From Pedosphaera sp. (GTDB lineage: Bacteria > Verrucomicrobiota > Verrucomicrobiia > Limisphaerales > AAA164-E04): DNA of 32,530 nt. The notes beneath the pieces were generated by a model. It was given only the letters and a program-made list of their open reading frames with translations. It was not told the DNA's origin and did not search any database. A program made the position numbers and the translations under genes. The stretch lies in assembly GCA_002690655.1 (NCBI GenBank), contig NZFL01000014.1, positions 1 to 32,530 on the forward strand, in the 5' to 3' direction. How positions within the stretch are numbered: the first letter of the stretch is position 1; each line of letters opens with the position of its first letter. This document shows, one piece after another, positions 1 through 7,794 of this stretch.

Positions 1-149
1 CCCCCGCCTGCGTCGCCACCTGCAGCGGCAACAGCTACGGGAGCAGCTGCACTGACACCCCATTTTTCTTCTAATTGTTTCACCAAGTCAGCGGCTTCCA
101 TAACCGTCAACTGACTTAACTCATCGATTAACTTATCCAAGTCTGCCAT
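1..149 (-). CDS. rplL: 50S ribosomal protein L7/L12, N-terminal part (cut by window edge)
   Basis: The reverse strand from base 149 reads [19 protein letters not shown], followed by a segment ending in an Ala/Gly-rich hinge. This is the N-terminal dimerisation domain and start of the flexible hinge of L7/L12, the stalk protein that recruits translation GTPases. About 49 codons are present and the C-terminal factor-binding domain lies outside the window. It is the last visible gene of the tuf-secE-nusG-rplKAJL series, 126 bases after rplJ. No Shine-Dalgarno is visible before the ATG; the leader there is AT-rich. Confidence 0.93.
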   Translation of the reverse strand, partial: MADLDKLIDELSQLTVMEAADLVKQLEEKWGVSAAAPVAVAAAGGDAGG

Positions 150-275
150 AATATTTTGGTCGTCGTCATTCCGGCCGGAAGTGAATTATAACTGCTGCCT
201 GCAGTCCGACGTATGTATTGTTTCGTTTGTTTGTTAGATTTCCAACAGGAGCATTCCCGTCAAAATTTGTTTTTG
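150..275 (-). promoter_or_regulatory. rplJ-rplL intercistronic leader with palindrome and TATAAT
   Basis: This 126-base gap is long for this otherwise tightly packed gene set. On the minus strand it holds a perfect TATAAT (185-190) and a 12-base palindrome TTCCGGCCGGAA (169-180) shortly before the rplL start. No convincing -35 box sits 16-18 bases upstream of the TATAAT. L7/L12 is needed in several copies per ribosome, so an extra promoter or a translation-boosting RNA structure here is plausible, but that is inference. Confidence 0.3.
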
Positions 276-794
276 TTAAGCATCTCCCTTTTCGCTTTTG
301 GCCTTGAGGACCTGAGCTAATTGAGTTCCCGGCGTATTGACCAGGGTTGCCAGCTTTTGGGCCGGTGCCTGAACAACACCCACGATCTTGGCACGCAGCT
401 CGTCCAAGGAAGGAAGGTCGGCTATTATTTTTACCTGAGATTCATCCAGGCGGCTATCCCCCATGTAAGCAAAACGAATGCCTGGCTTTGAAAATTCAGA
501 TTCAAAGTTTTTGACTATCTTTGCAGTGGCGCTGATTTCCGCTTCACCTGTAACAACAGCCAACTGGCCTTTGAGGTCGCCCACCAAATCTTCTTCGAAT
601 CCAGCTTCTTTAGCTGCAATATTGAAGATCCTGTTTTTGACCACGTGAAGTTCTGCTTTGGTTTCATCCAAACGGTTGCGCAATTCCTCAAATTGATCAA
701 CTTTCAGTCCTTGGTAATCAACGACGATAAAAAAAGGAGAGGCGTTCAGCCTTTCAATGTATTCCGCGCTAATGTTCTTTTTTGCTTCTCGCAT
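276..794 (-). CDS. rplJ: 50S ribosomal protein L10
   Basis: This is a 172-residue protein of the usual L10 length. It forms the base of the L7/L12 stalk and binds 23S rRNA together with L11. The N-terminal part contains the family pattern of a short helix, then FFIVVDYQGL, then the LR..L segment and VVKNRI. The C-terminal helix that binds L7/L12 dimers is present (ending LAQVLKAKSEKGDA). It sits between rplA (31 bases upstream) and rplL, the standard order. The ATG at 794 has no clear Shine-Dalgarno upstream. Function is certain from family and neighbours. Confidence 0.96.
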   Translation of the reverse strand: MREAKKNISAEYIERLNASPFFIVVDYQGLKVDQFEELRNRLDETKAELHVVKNRIFNIAAKEAGFEEDLVGDLKGQLAVVTGEAEISATAKIVKNFESEFSKPGIRFAYMGDSRLDESQVKIIADLPSLDELRAKIVGVVQAPAQKLATLVNTPGTQLAQVLKAKSEKGDA

Positions 795-825
795 GATACG
801 TTTAAGATTTTAGATGAATCGTTTA

Positions 826-1530
826 TTACTCGGATACCGTCTGTTGGATCGCTTTGAGGTCCAGAGAAATTGCAGGGCTCATCGTTGCTGTTAGTGTGCA
901 GGTTAAGATGAAGGAACCCTTGGAACTACTAGGTTTGGATTTAAGCACTGCATCGATCAAGGCCTTCACATTGTCCGACAGTTTGTCGGCATCAAAGGAA
1001 ACTTTACCTACAGGAACATGCATGTTGGCGGTCTTATCGATTTTGTATTCCACACGACCAGCTTTTACTTCCTTCACGGCTTTGGCTGTGTCTGCGGTGA
1101 CTGTCCCTGTTTTTGGATTAGGCATCAAGCCACGTGGTCCCAAAACCCGACCGAGCTTACGCACTTCCGCCATGGCTTCGGGTGTAGCTATCGCAACGTC
1201 AAAATCAACCCAACCTTCATTACATTTTTTTATGTATTCATCAAATCCAACGTGTTCTGCGCCTGCTGCCTTGGCAGCTTCCTCGGACTCACCTCCCTGG
1301 GTAAACACGAGAACACGGACATTTTTGCCACTTCCGTGAGGCAAGGGTACTGTGCCACGCACCATTTGATCGGATTGACGGGGGTCGACTCCAAGTTTCA
1401 TTGCGATTTCGACGGTCTGGTCGAATTTTGTAGCAGGAAACTTCTTGAGAACATCAACAGCCTCATCAAGCGTGTAACGCTTGCTGGAGTCCACTGATTC
1501 CAATGCTTTTCTGTATCGTTTACTTGACAT
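826..1530 (-). CDS. rplA: 50S ribosomal protein L1
   Basis: L1 forms the mobile L1 stalk of the large subunit, binds 23S rRNA and in many bacteria represses its own operon. Hallmarks visible are the central GRVLGPRGLMPNPKTGTV block, KFDQTVEIAMKLGVDPR and VRVLVFTQGG. I start it at the ATG at 1530 (234 residues), where the following residues line up with other L1 proteins. The frame is open further to a GTG at 1560, but that would add an unusual ten-residue extension. It lies 47 bases downstream of rplK. Confidence 0.95.
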   Translation of the reverse strand: MSSKRYRKALESVDSSKRYTLDEAVDVLKKFPATKFDQTVEIAMKLGVDPRQSDQMVRGTVPLPHGSGKNVRVLVFTQGGESEEAAKAAGAEHVGFDEYIKKCNEGWVDFDVAIATPEAMAEVRKLGRVLGPRGLMPNPKTGTVTADTAKAVKEVKAGRVEYKIDKTANMHVPVGKVSFDADKLSDNVKALIDAVLKSKPSSSKGSFILTCTLTATMSPAISLDLKAIQQTVSE

Positions 1531-1577
1531 TTTTATAGAACGGTCCAATCGAGCAATCACTCTCCCGCATTTATTGA

Positions 1578-2003
1578 TTAATCTTTGACTTCGATGCCCA
1601 TGCTCCTTGCGGTTCCAGCAATAATGTTGAACGCCGCATCTTCGTTACGCGCATTGAGATCCTTGAATTTGGTTTTCACAATTTCATTCACTTGGTCGCG
1701 CGTAACTTTGCCAACTTTATCTTTATTGGGTATTTTTGAACCGGCTGCGATGCCTGCTGCTTTTTTCAATAATACGGCAGCAGGTGGGGATTTGGTGATG
1801 AACGTGAAGGACTTATCCTGAAAAACGGTAATTACCACGGGAATAATCATACCGGCTTGGTCCTTTGTGCGGGCATTAAACTCTTTGCAGAACCCCATGA
1901 TGTTGACCCCTTGCTGACCCAATGCTGGTCCAACAGGAGGAGCCGGATTCGCCTGCCCTGCGGGAATCTGGAGTTTGATAATACCTGTAACTTTTTTTGC
2001 CAT
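1578..2003 (-). CDS. rplK: 50S ribosomal protein L11
   Basis: This 141-residue protein is the standard L11 length. The N-terminal proline-rich block [19 protein letters not shown] and the C-terminal rRNA-binding domain ending [10 protein letters not shown] are intact. L11 binds the GTPase-associated region of 23S rRNA next to L10 and takes part in factor binding and the stringent response. The gene starts six bases after the nusG stop and is part of the same transcript. The ATG is preceded by an A/T-rich stretch without a recognisable ribosome binding site. Confidence 0.97.
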   Translation of the reverse strand: MAKKVTGIIKLQIPAGQANPAPPVGPALGQQGVNIMGFCKEFNARTKDQAGMIIPVVITVFQDKSFTFITKSPPAAVLLKKAAGIAAGSKIPNKDKVGKVTRDQVNEIVKTKFKDLNARNEDAAFNIIAGTARSMGIEVKD

Positions 2004-2009
2004 AATTGA

Positions 2010-2558
2010 TTAAGATTTTTCGACTTGCCAATACTCAAGCTCGACCGGCGTGTTACGGCCGAATATGTTCACGGTAACCTTCAATTTGCCTCTGTCGGGC
2101 TCTACCTCTTCGATGACACCACTGAAATTCAGGAAAGGGCCGTCGTTAATTTTGATGGTTTCACCCAGTTCAAAATCTACTTTCGGCTTTTCAGAATCTT
2201 CGGCATCTGAAATTTGTTCTTTGATGGATTCGATTTCATCGGTGGGTGTAGGCTGAGGATGATCTCCACCAACAAACCCGATAATTCCTTGCGTTTCCCT
2301 GATAAAATACCAGGGGCGATCAATGATTCGCTGTTGGTCGTCCAACAAAATCATTTTGATGAAAACATAACCGGGATAAAGCTTTCTATTCGAAGCTGTC
2401 TTCTTTCCATTCCGGATTTCAACTACTTTTTCCATAGGAACAAGGATTTCGAGGATATACTCCTCCATTTCCTCGATCTTCAAACGCTTTTCAAGCGTAT
2501 CTTTAACCTTCTGCTCCTGACCGGATAAGGTATGAATGACAAACCATTGGTTTTTCAT
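2010..2558 (-). CDS. nusG: Transcription termination/antitermination factor NusG
   Basis: NusG binds RNA polymerase, reduces pausing and couples it to Rho or to the ribosome. The 182-residue protein has the N-terminal NGN domain beginning MKNQWFVIHTLSGQEQKV and including KLYPGYVFIKM. A linker rich in acidic residues follows (about 108-125), then the C-terminal KOW domain (from about residue 128, with INDGPFLNFSGVIEEVEPDRGKL read in two parts). Length and architecture are canonical. It lies 19 bases after secE and six before rplK, the usual order. Confidence 0.97.
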   Translation of the reverse strand: MKNQWFVIHTLSGQEQKVKDTLEKRLKIEEMEEYILEILVPMEKVVEIRNGKKTASNRKLYPGYVFIKMILLDDQQRIIDRPWYFIRETQGIIGFVGGDHPQPTPTDEIESIKEQISDAEDSEKPKVDFELGETIKINDGPFLNFSGVIEEVEPDRGKLKVTVNIFGRNTPVELEYWQVEKS

Positions 2559-2577
2559 GGGCGCTTTCTGAATGAAA

Positions 2578-2829
2578 CTAGAGCAACCAGTCGAGGATAG
2601 TCATGACGACAACATCCACACCTACAGTGAAAAGTCCAACCACCACCGTGGCAACTAGAACTACGACAGTGGAACCTTTCAGTTCTTCCTTGGACGGCCA
2701 ACTGCACTTGCGCAACTCCTCGCGTGTTTCGCCAACGAATCGAGACAAGGCCATTAAGTAGCCCTTATGCCAAAGAAAGGCAAAAAGCGCTCCAATTACT
2801 GCGATCCAAATGATAAATGAATAATCCAC
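2578..2829 (-). CDS. secE: Preprotein translocase subunit SecE
   Basis: SecE clamps the two halves of SecY in the SecYEG protein-export channel. The 83-residue product has a first hydrophobic segment at about 4-22, the conserved amphipathic SecE motif ELRKCSWPSKEEL at about 38-50, and the essential transmembrane helix at about 54-76. The start is a GTG at 2829, with no visible Shine-Dalgarno. The rpmG gene that often precedes secE is absent here; tRNA-Ser occupies that place. Confidence 0.93.
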   Translation of the reverse strand: MDYSFIIWIAVIGALFAFLWHKGYLMALSRFVGETREELRKCSWPSKEELKGSTVVVLVATVVVGLFTVGVDVVVMTILDWLL

Positions 2830-2846
2830 GATATTCTAATTCTAAG

Positions 2847-2936
2847 TGGCGGAGGGGGAGGGATTCGAACCCCCGTTTCGATTTCTCGAAAAGCGGTTTT
2901 CAAGACCGCCGCATTCAACCGCTCTGCCACCCCTCC
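2847..2936 (-). tRNA. tRNA-Ser(TGA)
   Basis: The reverse strand folds as a class II tRNA of 90 bases. It has acceptor stem GGAGGGG/CCCCTCC, discriminator G and an encoded CCA, a long variable arm (about 15 bases after the anticodon arm), and a T loop TTCGAAT. The anticodon loop CTTGAAA gives anticodon TGA, serine. It lies between tRNA-Trp and secE and is probably cotranscribed with them. Confidence 0.97.
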
Positions 2937-2961
2937 CGTTTAATTTGTCTAACTTTGATAA

Positions 2962-3037
2962 TGGCAGGGCGGGAGGGACTCGAACCCCCAACCGACGGTT
3001 TTGGAGACCGCTACTCTACCAATTGAGCCACCGCCCT
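2962..3037 (-). tRNA. tRNA-Trp(CCA)
   Basis: The 76-base cloverleaf has acceptor stem AGGGCGG/CCGCCCT, discriminator G, an encoded 3' CCA and a T loop TTCGAGT. The anticodon loop CTCCAAA gives anticodon CCA, tryptophan. tRNA-Trp next to secE-nusG is a common bacterial arrangement. It lies just after the tuf terminator. Confidence 0.97.
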
Positions 3038-3047
3038 ATTTTGACAG

Positions 3048-3085
3048 TTTCAGGCGTCACCCCAAATCAAGAGTGTCGCCTGAAA
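3048..3085. other. Second stem-loop between tuf terminator and tRNA-Trp
   Basis: TTTCAGGCG (3048-3056) pairs perfectly with CGCCTGAAA (3077-3085). After one mismatch, CAC (3058-3060) pairs with GTG (3073-3075). On the minus strand it lacks a following T-run, so it is not a second classic terminator for tuf transcripts. It could be a processing structure or a pause site in the RNA leading into tRNA-Trp. The structure is visible; any function is inference. Confidence 0.45.
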
Positions 3086-3089
3086 TTTT

Positions 3090-3124
3090 AAAAAGGATGA
3101 TGGCAACTTTTATTGCCATCATCC
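3090..3124 (-). terminator. Intrinsic terminator after tuf
   Basis: Just after the tuf stop, GGATGATGGCAA and TTGCCATCATCC form a perfect 12-bp stem (3095-3106 with 3113-3124) with a six-base loop. On the minus strand it is followed directly by TTTTT (3090-3094). This is a textbook Rho-independent terminator in the tuf direction. Confidence 0.85.
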
Positions 3125-3135
3125 GTGTAAATTCC

Positions 3136-4326
3136 CTATTCGACCACGTCGGCAACACGGCCTGCACCAATCGTTCGACCACCTTCACGGATGGCAAAAC
3201 GCTGAGCTTTCTCCATTGCAACAGGAGCAATCAACTCAATCTCGACGGATACATTGTCACCGGGCATCACCATTTCTACACCTTCAGGTAAAGCAACAGT
3301 TCCTGTTACGTCACTTGTACGGAAGTAGAATTGAGGACGGTAGTTGGTGAAGAATGGAGTATGTCGTCCACCTTCATCCTTGGAAAGAACATAAAGTTCA
3401 GCTTTAAATTTCTTGTGAGGCTTGATGGATCCGGGCTTGGAAAGAACCATTCCACGTTCCACGTCAGTCTTTTTGACACCACGCAGGAGAACACCCACGT
3501 TGTCGCCAGCTGAAGCACTGTCAAGAAGCTTGCGGAACATTTCAATGTCAGTAGCAGTGGTTTTACGTGTTTCACGCAGACCTACAATTTCAACTTCTGT
3601 CATTTTGAGCAGTTCACCACGCTCAACACGGCCAGTAACAACGGTTCCACGTCCCTCAATGTTGAACACATCCTCGATACACATCAAAAATGGCTTGTCT
3701 ACTTCACGCTCAGGCAAGGGTACGTTGGTGTCGATAGCAGCCAATAGGTTCTGGATGGCTTCTTCACCTTCGGGCTTGGCATCCAAAGCAGCAGTAGCAC
3801 TGCCACGAACGATAGCTGCGTCATCTCCGGGAAACTCGTATTTGGACAACAGATCGCGGACTTCCATTTCTACAAGTTCGAGCAATTCTTCGTCATCCAC
3901 AAGATCACACTTGTTCAAGAAAACCACAATCGCCGGAACACCCACCTGACGAGCAAGCAGGATGTGCTCACGAGTCTGGGGCATGGGGCCGTCAGCGGCG
4001 CTGACAACCAAGATAGCTCCGTCCATCTGAGCAGCACCAGTGATCATGTTCTTGACGTAATCAGCGTGCCCTGGACAGTCAACATGAGCGTAATGACGCT
4101 CCGTGCTTTCGTATTCTACGTGAGAAACAGCGATCGTAACGGTCTTTGAATCGTCACGAACGGTACCACCCTTGGTGATATCACTGTATGAGATGGGGGT
4201 CGCTAAATCTCTACGAGATTGAACGGCCACGATAGCGGCTGTCAGAGTGGATTTGCCATGGTCGACATGTCCAATCGTTCCGACATTGACGTGCGGTTTA
4301 GTTCTTTGAAACGCTTCTTTTGCCAT
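3136..4326 (-). CDS. tuf: Elongation factor Tu
   Basis: EF-Tu delivers aminoacyl-tRNA to the ribosome. The 396-residue protein has the P-loop GHVDHGKS (19-26), DCPGH (switch II, 83-87), the guanine-specificity motif NKCD, and all three domains with the usual C-terminus. Switch I is unusual: the canonical RGITI is replaced by KTVTI (61-65, key Thr64 kept) and the preceding loop is about two residues longer than in E. coli. The gene has a good AAGGA ribosome binding site seven bases before the ATG, unlike the ribosomal protein genes downstream. It lies between tRNA-Thr, which shares its promoter, and a strong terminator. Confidence 0.98.
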   Translation of the reverse strand: MAKEAFQRTKPHVNVGTIGHVDHGKSTLTAAIVAVQSRRDLATPISYSDITKGGTVRDDSKTVTIAVSHVEYESTERHYAHVDCPGHADYVKNMITGAAQMDGAILVVSAADGPMPQTREHILLARQVGVPAIVVFLNKCDLVDDEELLELVEMEVRDLLSKYEFPGDDAAIVRGSATAALDAKPEGEEAIQNLLAAIDTNVPLPEREVDKPFLMCIEDVFNIEGRGTVVTGRVERGELLKMTEVEIVGLRETRKTTATDIEMFRKLLDSASAGDNVGVLLRGVKKTDVERGMVLSKPGSIKPHKKFKAELYVLSKDEGGRHTPFFTNYRPQFYFRTSDVTGTVALPEGVEMVMPGDNVSVEIELIAPVAMEKAQRFAIREGGRTIGAGRVADVVE

Positions 4327-4383
4327 GCGATTTCCTTAACGATCGTTATTAATAGTTGCCAGTGTGTTTCAGTTACAAATGAA

Positions 4384-4459
4384 TGGAGCCCATGACCGGG
4401 CTTGAACCGGTGACCTCATCCTTACCAAGGATGTGCTCTACCAACTGAGCTACATGGGC
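4384..4459 (-). tRNA. tRNA-Thr(GGT)
   Basis: The 76-base cloverleaf has acceptor stem GCCCATG/CATGGGC, discriminator T, an encoded CCA, and a D arm TAGCTCAGTTGGTAGAGC. The anticodon loop TTGGTAA gives anticodon GGT, threonine. It lies directly upstream of tuf, as thrT does upstream of tufB in E. coli, and should be cotranscribed with it. Confidence 0.97.
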
Positions 4460-4774
4460 CTAATCATATCCTCCAATAGGCTCAGAAGCCCAATCTTACC
4501 AGACGACAAAACACCATAAGCCCCATATCTTTTTTAGCCGGGGTTCATGGCGTTTATCTCTAGTCTATCAGAGGGGGAGGACATTAGGCACCGGAGATCA
4601 AGCTGTCAACGGGAATTTATAAAAAAAACACTCCGTCTCAAAACAATTCCCAGCCGCCCGGTATCAGCAGATTAATTCGGAATTTCATGCCCCATTGCTC
4701 CACTGAATTTAAGCGTTGAAAAGCACCACTTGGGAGCTACTATTTTGCTATTTCACCTGAATCAACTCAAATAT
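4460..4774. other. Divergent intergenic region (tRNA-Thr/tuf versus Gfo/Idh gene)
   Basis: This gap of about 315 bases separates the minus-strand translation locus from the plus-strand oxidoreductase gene. It contains the tRNA-Thr/tuf promoter (4581-4609), an A/T tract (about 4613-4629) and a transcribed leader of roughly 110 bases before tRNA-Thr. I see no coding sequence in it and no convincing promoter for the plus-strand gene. Confidence 0.6.
4581..4609 (-). promoter_or_regulatory. Promoter of the tRNA-Thr-tuf transcript
   Basis: On the minus strand a perfect -35 TTGACA (4604-4609) is followed after exactly 17 bases by TAATGT (4581-4586), a weaker -10 box. Upstream of the -35 lies an A/T tract with a run of eight Ts (about 4613-4629), resembling an UP element of stable-RNA promoters. 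Transcription would start near 4574. The -10 box matches only part of the consensus, so this is a strong candidate rather than proven. Confidence 0.65.
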
Positions 4775-6067
4775 ATGATGAAAAGTGATCTTTCTCGTCG
4801 TCAATTTATCCAAAAGTCAGCATTAACGACCGCCACCCTAGCCTCTACAAGCCCCTTCATTGAGGGCAAAATGAAGGCTCAGGACAAATCCAGCAACCGC
4901 ATCCGTGTAGGAGTCATGGGGCTAAGCCGAGGAATGTCGCACGTCAGAAATGCGCTGAAATCTTCAAATGTAGAAGTAGCTTATGTCTGCGATGTGGATC
5001 AAGAAAGGATCAACAGAGCAGTTTCTGTAGTGGAAAAAAAGAATGCACCAAAACCCAAAGGAGTGCGGGACTTCCGCAAGATACTTGATGACAAGGATGT
5101 AGACGCGATCATGATCGCCACATGCAACCACTGGCACGCCCCTGCCACGATCCTTGCATGCTCTGCCGGAAAGAACGTTTATGTTGAAAAGCCAGGGAGC
5201 CACAACCCGCAAGAAGCTTTGTGGATGGTTCAGGCAGCACGGAAACATCAACGTGTCGTCCAGATGGGAAATCAGCGCAGGACTTGGCCAGCAATTAGAG
5301 AAGCCATGGCAAGGCTGCATTCGGGAGTCATAGGGGAAACCACCTTTGCTCGTTGCTGGTATGACAACGCGCGTGGTTCGATAGGGAGAGGCAAGAAAGC
5401 ACCTGTTCCGCCACATTTGAATTATGACTTATGGCAAGGACCGGCTCCGAGAAAAGAATACAAAGACAACCTTGTTCATTACAATTGGCACTGGCACTGG
5501 CACTGGGGCAATGGAGAGCTCGGGAACAACGGCATCCACGCTCTTGATTTGGCAAGGTGGGGACTGAATGTAGATTACGCTGAAAAGATCACCTATAATG
5601 GAGGTCGATATCACTACTTGGATGATCAGGAGACCCCCGATACGGCTATTGCAACATATGACTTTGGTGGTAAAGGAATTGCATGGGACGGTAGCAGCTG
5701 TCACCCAAGAAGAGAGGAAAAACATGACTTCGTCCGCTTTTACGGTAGCAAGGGTTCCCTGGCCATTAACGGTTCTGGATATGAAGTGTTCGATCTTGAT
5801 GGCACATCCCTCGAAAAACACACAGGTGAGGGCGGAGACAAAGGGCACATAGACAATTTCTTTGAATGCATCCGTTCAGGTAAACGACCTAATGCGGAGA
5901 TTGAAATCGGTCAAAAAAGCACACTGATGTGCCATCTGGGCAATATCGCTTATCGCACCGGTCAGACCATCCACTTTTCACCGGAAACGAAGCAAATCAT
6001 GAACAGCCCAGAAGCCGATAAACTGTGGGAACGCGATTATGAGGCAGGCTGGAAACCTGTAATTTGA
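4775..6067 (+). CDS. Tat-exported Gfo/Idh/MocA family oxidoreductase
   Basis: The 430-residue protein belongs to the NAD(P)-dependent sugar/polyol dehydrogenase family. The N-terminus carries a twin-arginine signal (SRRQFIQKS at 7-15, then a short hydrophobic stretch), which decides the start at ATG 4775 rather than the upstream in-frame ATG at 4730. A Rossmann domain starts at about 43 with VGVMGLSRGMSHV, and the family EKP motif is in VYVEKPGSHN. The second half has the GNGELGNNGIHALDLARW segment typical of secreted PVC and Bacteroidota members. Exported members often act on glycans, but the substrate here cannot be told. It is monocistronic and convergent with guaB. Confidence 0.88.
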   Translation: MMKSDLSRRQFIQKSALTTATLASTSPFIEGKMKAQDKSSNRIRVGVMGLSRGMSHVRNALKSSNVEVAYVCDVDQERINRAVSVVEKKNAPKPKGVRDFRKILDDKDVDAIMIATCNHWHAPATILACSAGKNVYVEKPGSHNPQEALWMVQAARKHQRVVQMGNQRRTWPAIREAMARLHSGVIGETTFARCWYDNARGSIGRGKKAPVPPHLNYDLWQGPAPRKEYKDNLVHYNWHWHWHWGNGELGNNGIHALDLARWGLNVDYAEKITYNGGRYHYLDDQETPDTAIATYDFGGKGIAWDGSSCHPRREEKHDFVRFYGSKGSLAINGSGYEVFDLDGTSLEKHTGEGGDKGHIDNFFECIRSGKRPNAEIEIGQKSTLMCHLGNIAYRTGQTIHFSPETKQIMNSPEADKLWERDYEAGWKPVI

Positions 6068-6103
6068 TCCTGGGGCATTGCGTTTGGAATGGAGGAAGCA
6101 CAT

Positions 6104-6144
6104 AAAAATCGGCTGTGAATGCGAAATGCATTTGGTTGCCGATT
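6104..6144 (-). terminator. Putative guaB terminator
   Basis: On the minus strand AATCGGC (6138-6144) pairs with GCCGATT (6107-6113), with a nested AATGC/GCATT inside, followed by a T-run (6104-6108). It starts 16 bases after the guaB stop. On the plus strand the same hairpin has no T-run, so it mainly serves guaB. Confidence 0.55.
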
Positions 6145-6159
6145 GACGTTCAATGACAA

Positions 6160-7755
6160 CTATTGCCCTGCCCCTGTTTTAAGCTCTACGATGTCATGAG
6201 TCGCTGACTCACGCTGCCCGGCTGGACTTACACGTATGTATCTGGCCCTTTTGCGCAACTCGGGCAAACTTCGCGCTCCGAGATACCCCATGCCTGATTG
6301 AATACCACCAATCAATTGTCCGAGCACGTTATCCACCGGCCCTGAGACCTCTTTTAACGCCTCGACCCCTTCGGCTGAGACCTTCCGGGTGGTGTCCTTG
6401 GAGCTGTGCCCGTAACGTGCAGCAGACCCTGATTTCATCGCAGCCAAACTACCCATCCCGCGGTACTGCTTGTAGAGTTTCCCACTGATTTCAAGTATTT
6501 CGCCCGGAGCTTCGGCACAGCCAGCAAGCAGTCCTCCGCAGATAACAGCATCCGCAAGAGTCAAGGCCTTCACGATATCTCCAGATTTTGAAATCCCGCC
6601 ATCCGCTAAAATAGAAACCCCTTTCTTCCTGGCTGCCTGCAGAGCCAGATAAAGAGCAGACATTTGGGGAATACCAACCCCAGCGACAATACGCGTGGTG
6701 CAGATACTTCCGGGCCCCTGACCTACCTTGATGCAATTGGCACCACAGTCTGCAAGAAATTCGACTCCCGCACCGCTGGTCACGTTGCCTGCAATAATTG
6801 GAAGATGAGGAAACTCTTTTCGTATGAGTTTGACAGCTTCTCCTACCCCTTTTGTATGACCGTGGGCAGTGGAAACAGCTACAGCATCAACCCCCCTTTC
6901 TACCAGTGCGGTCACATGACCAAGGACACGATCGCTGTCCAGCTCACCAAATGCATTGCGAGCGGCTGAAACAGCTGCTCCGCAAATCAACCGGAACTGT
7001 TCATCCCGCGCAGGCTTAAACTGGGCCTGAACTTCCTGAGCAATTCGATCCACATCAGAGAGAGTGAAAAGGCCTCTGAGACGATCCGTATCATCAACCA
7101 CCATCAGTTTGTCAATCCTGGGGTGATCCGCAAAAAATTGGTCTGCTCGCGCGATGGGATCGTTTCCCAATTCTTTTTCGGTCAGGGTAAAAACCTGATC
7201 TCTGGGAGTCAGGGCCTCTTTGACCAGTCGATCTGAATAGCGCAATCGAACCACACTACCTGGCAACAATCCCACTAACTTTCCATGTTCATCAACAACC
7301 GGAAACGTGCTGAATGTAAAACCCTTCCGGTCAATTAACCCCAAGACGTAAGCGATACTTTTTTCAGGATGAACGGTGATGGGATCCTGAATCAGTCCGT
7401 GAACATGATTTTTGACTCGGGAGACCTCTTTGAGCTGATCTTTCTCGCTCATGTTGTAATGGATCAATCCCATGCCACCATTTTGTGCCATCGCAATCGC
7501 CATTCTGGATTCTGTGACAGTATCCATATCTGCGGAAATCATGGGCAGATGAAGATTCAGCCCTTCTGATAAAGACGTCTCAAGCTGAGTGTCGCGAGGG
7601 AGGACTTCCGAGTACAGGGTCGCCAGGGTAAGGTCATCGTAAGTCAGGGCACAGCCTTTGTTGGCGGAAAAGAAATTTTCAGCCTGCAGATAAAATTCGC
7701 AATCCAAAGAGTTCGGTTCCTGATTAACTACCATGTCCCAGCTTCTCAAAGCCAC
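6160..7755 (-). CDS. guaB: IMP dehydrogenase
   Basis: It catalyses the NAD-dependent oxidation of IMP to XMP, the committed step to GMP. The TIM barrel is split by two CBS domains (about 120-240). The catalytic loop GPGSICTTR carries Cys352, and [26 protein letters not shown] and the flap Arg-Tyr (in SAARYGH) are present. The conserved Asp of the DTAHGH/DSSHGH motif, which contacts NAD ribose in known structures, is Ser295 here (VSTAHGH). The coordinates use a GTG start at 7755 (531 residues); ATG at 7734 is an alternative and neither has a clear ribosome binding site. It follows the secretion ATPase by 39 bases on the same strand. Confidence 0.93.
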   Translation of the reverse strand: MALRSWDMVVNQEPNSLDCEFYLQAENFFSANKGCALTYDDLTLATLYSEVLPRDTQLETSLSEGLNLHLPMISADMDTVTESRMAIAMAQNGGMGLIHYNMSEKDQLKEVSRVKNHVHGLIQDPITVHPEKSIAYVLGLIDRKGFTFSTFPVVDEHGKLVGLLPGSVVRLRYSDRLVKEALTPRDQVFTLTEKELGNDPIARADQFFADHPRIDKLMVVDDTDRLRGLFTLSDVDRIAQEVQAQFKPARDEQFRLICGAAVSAARNAFGELDSDRVLGHVTALVERGVDAVAVSTAHGHTKGVGEAVKLIRKEFPHLPIIAGNVTSGAGVEFLADCGANCIKVGQGPGSICTTRIVAGVGIPQMSALYLALQAARKKGVSILADGGISKSGDIVKALTLADAVICGGLLAGCAEAPGEILEISGKLYKQYRGMGSLAAMKSGSAARYGHSSKDTTRKVSAEGVEALKEVSGPVDNVLGQLIGGIQSGMGYLGARSLPELRKRARYIRVSPAGQRESATHDIVELKTGAGQ

Positions 7756-7794
7756 CCCAAGATTGACAAGCAGGAACTTGCCTAAGTCTACATT

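Noticed and set aside
1531..1560. GTG start giving a ten-residue extension of ribosomal protein L1
   Set aside because: L1 homologues align from the internal methionine at 1530, and the upstream GTG has its purine tract too close to act as a normal ribosome binding site.
2817..3091. Open frames across tRNA-Ser and tRNA-Trp on the plus strand
   Set aside because: They are translations of tRNA sequence (the typical GEGFEPP and GGTRTPN artefacts) and not proteins.
3422..3949. Long open frame antisense to tuf
   Set aside because: It is the mirror of the highly biased tuf coding sequence, has low-complexity Ser/Thr-rich translation and lies fully inside a certain gene.
4463..4468. TATGAT box just upstream of tRNA-Thr
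   Set aside because: Transcription from it would begin inside the tRNA, so it cannot be the tRNA promoter; the TTGACA/TAATGT pair upstream is preferred.
5483..5510. HWHWHW repeat in the Gfo/Idh protein with tandem TGGCAC codons
   Set aside because: The position aligns with the NWHWFWDWGNG-type segment of family members without added length, so it looks like substitution and not repeat expansion.
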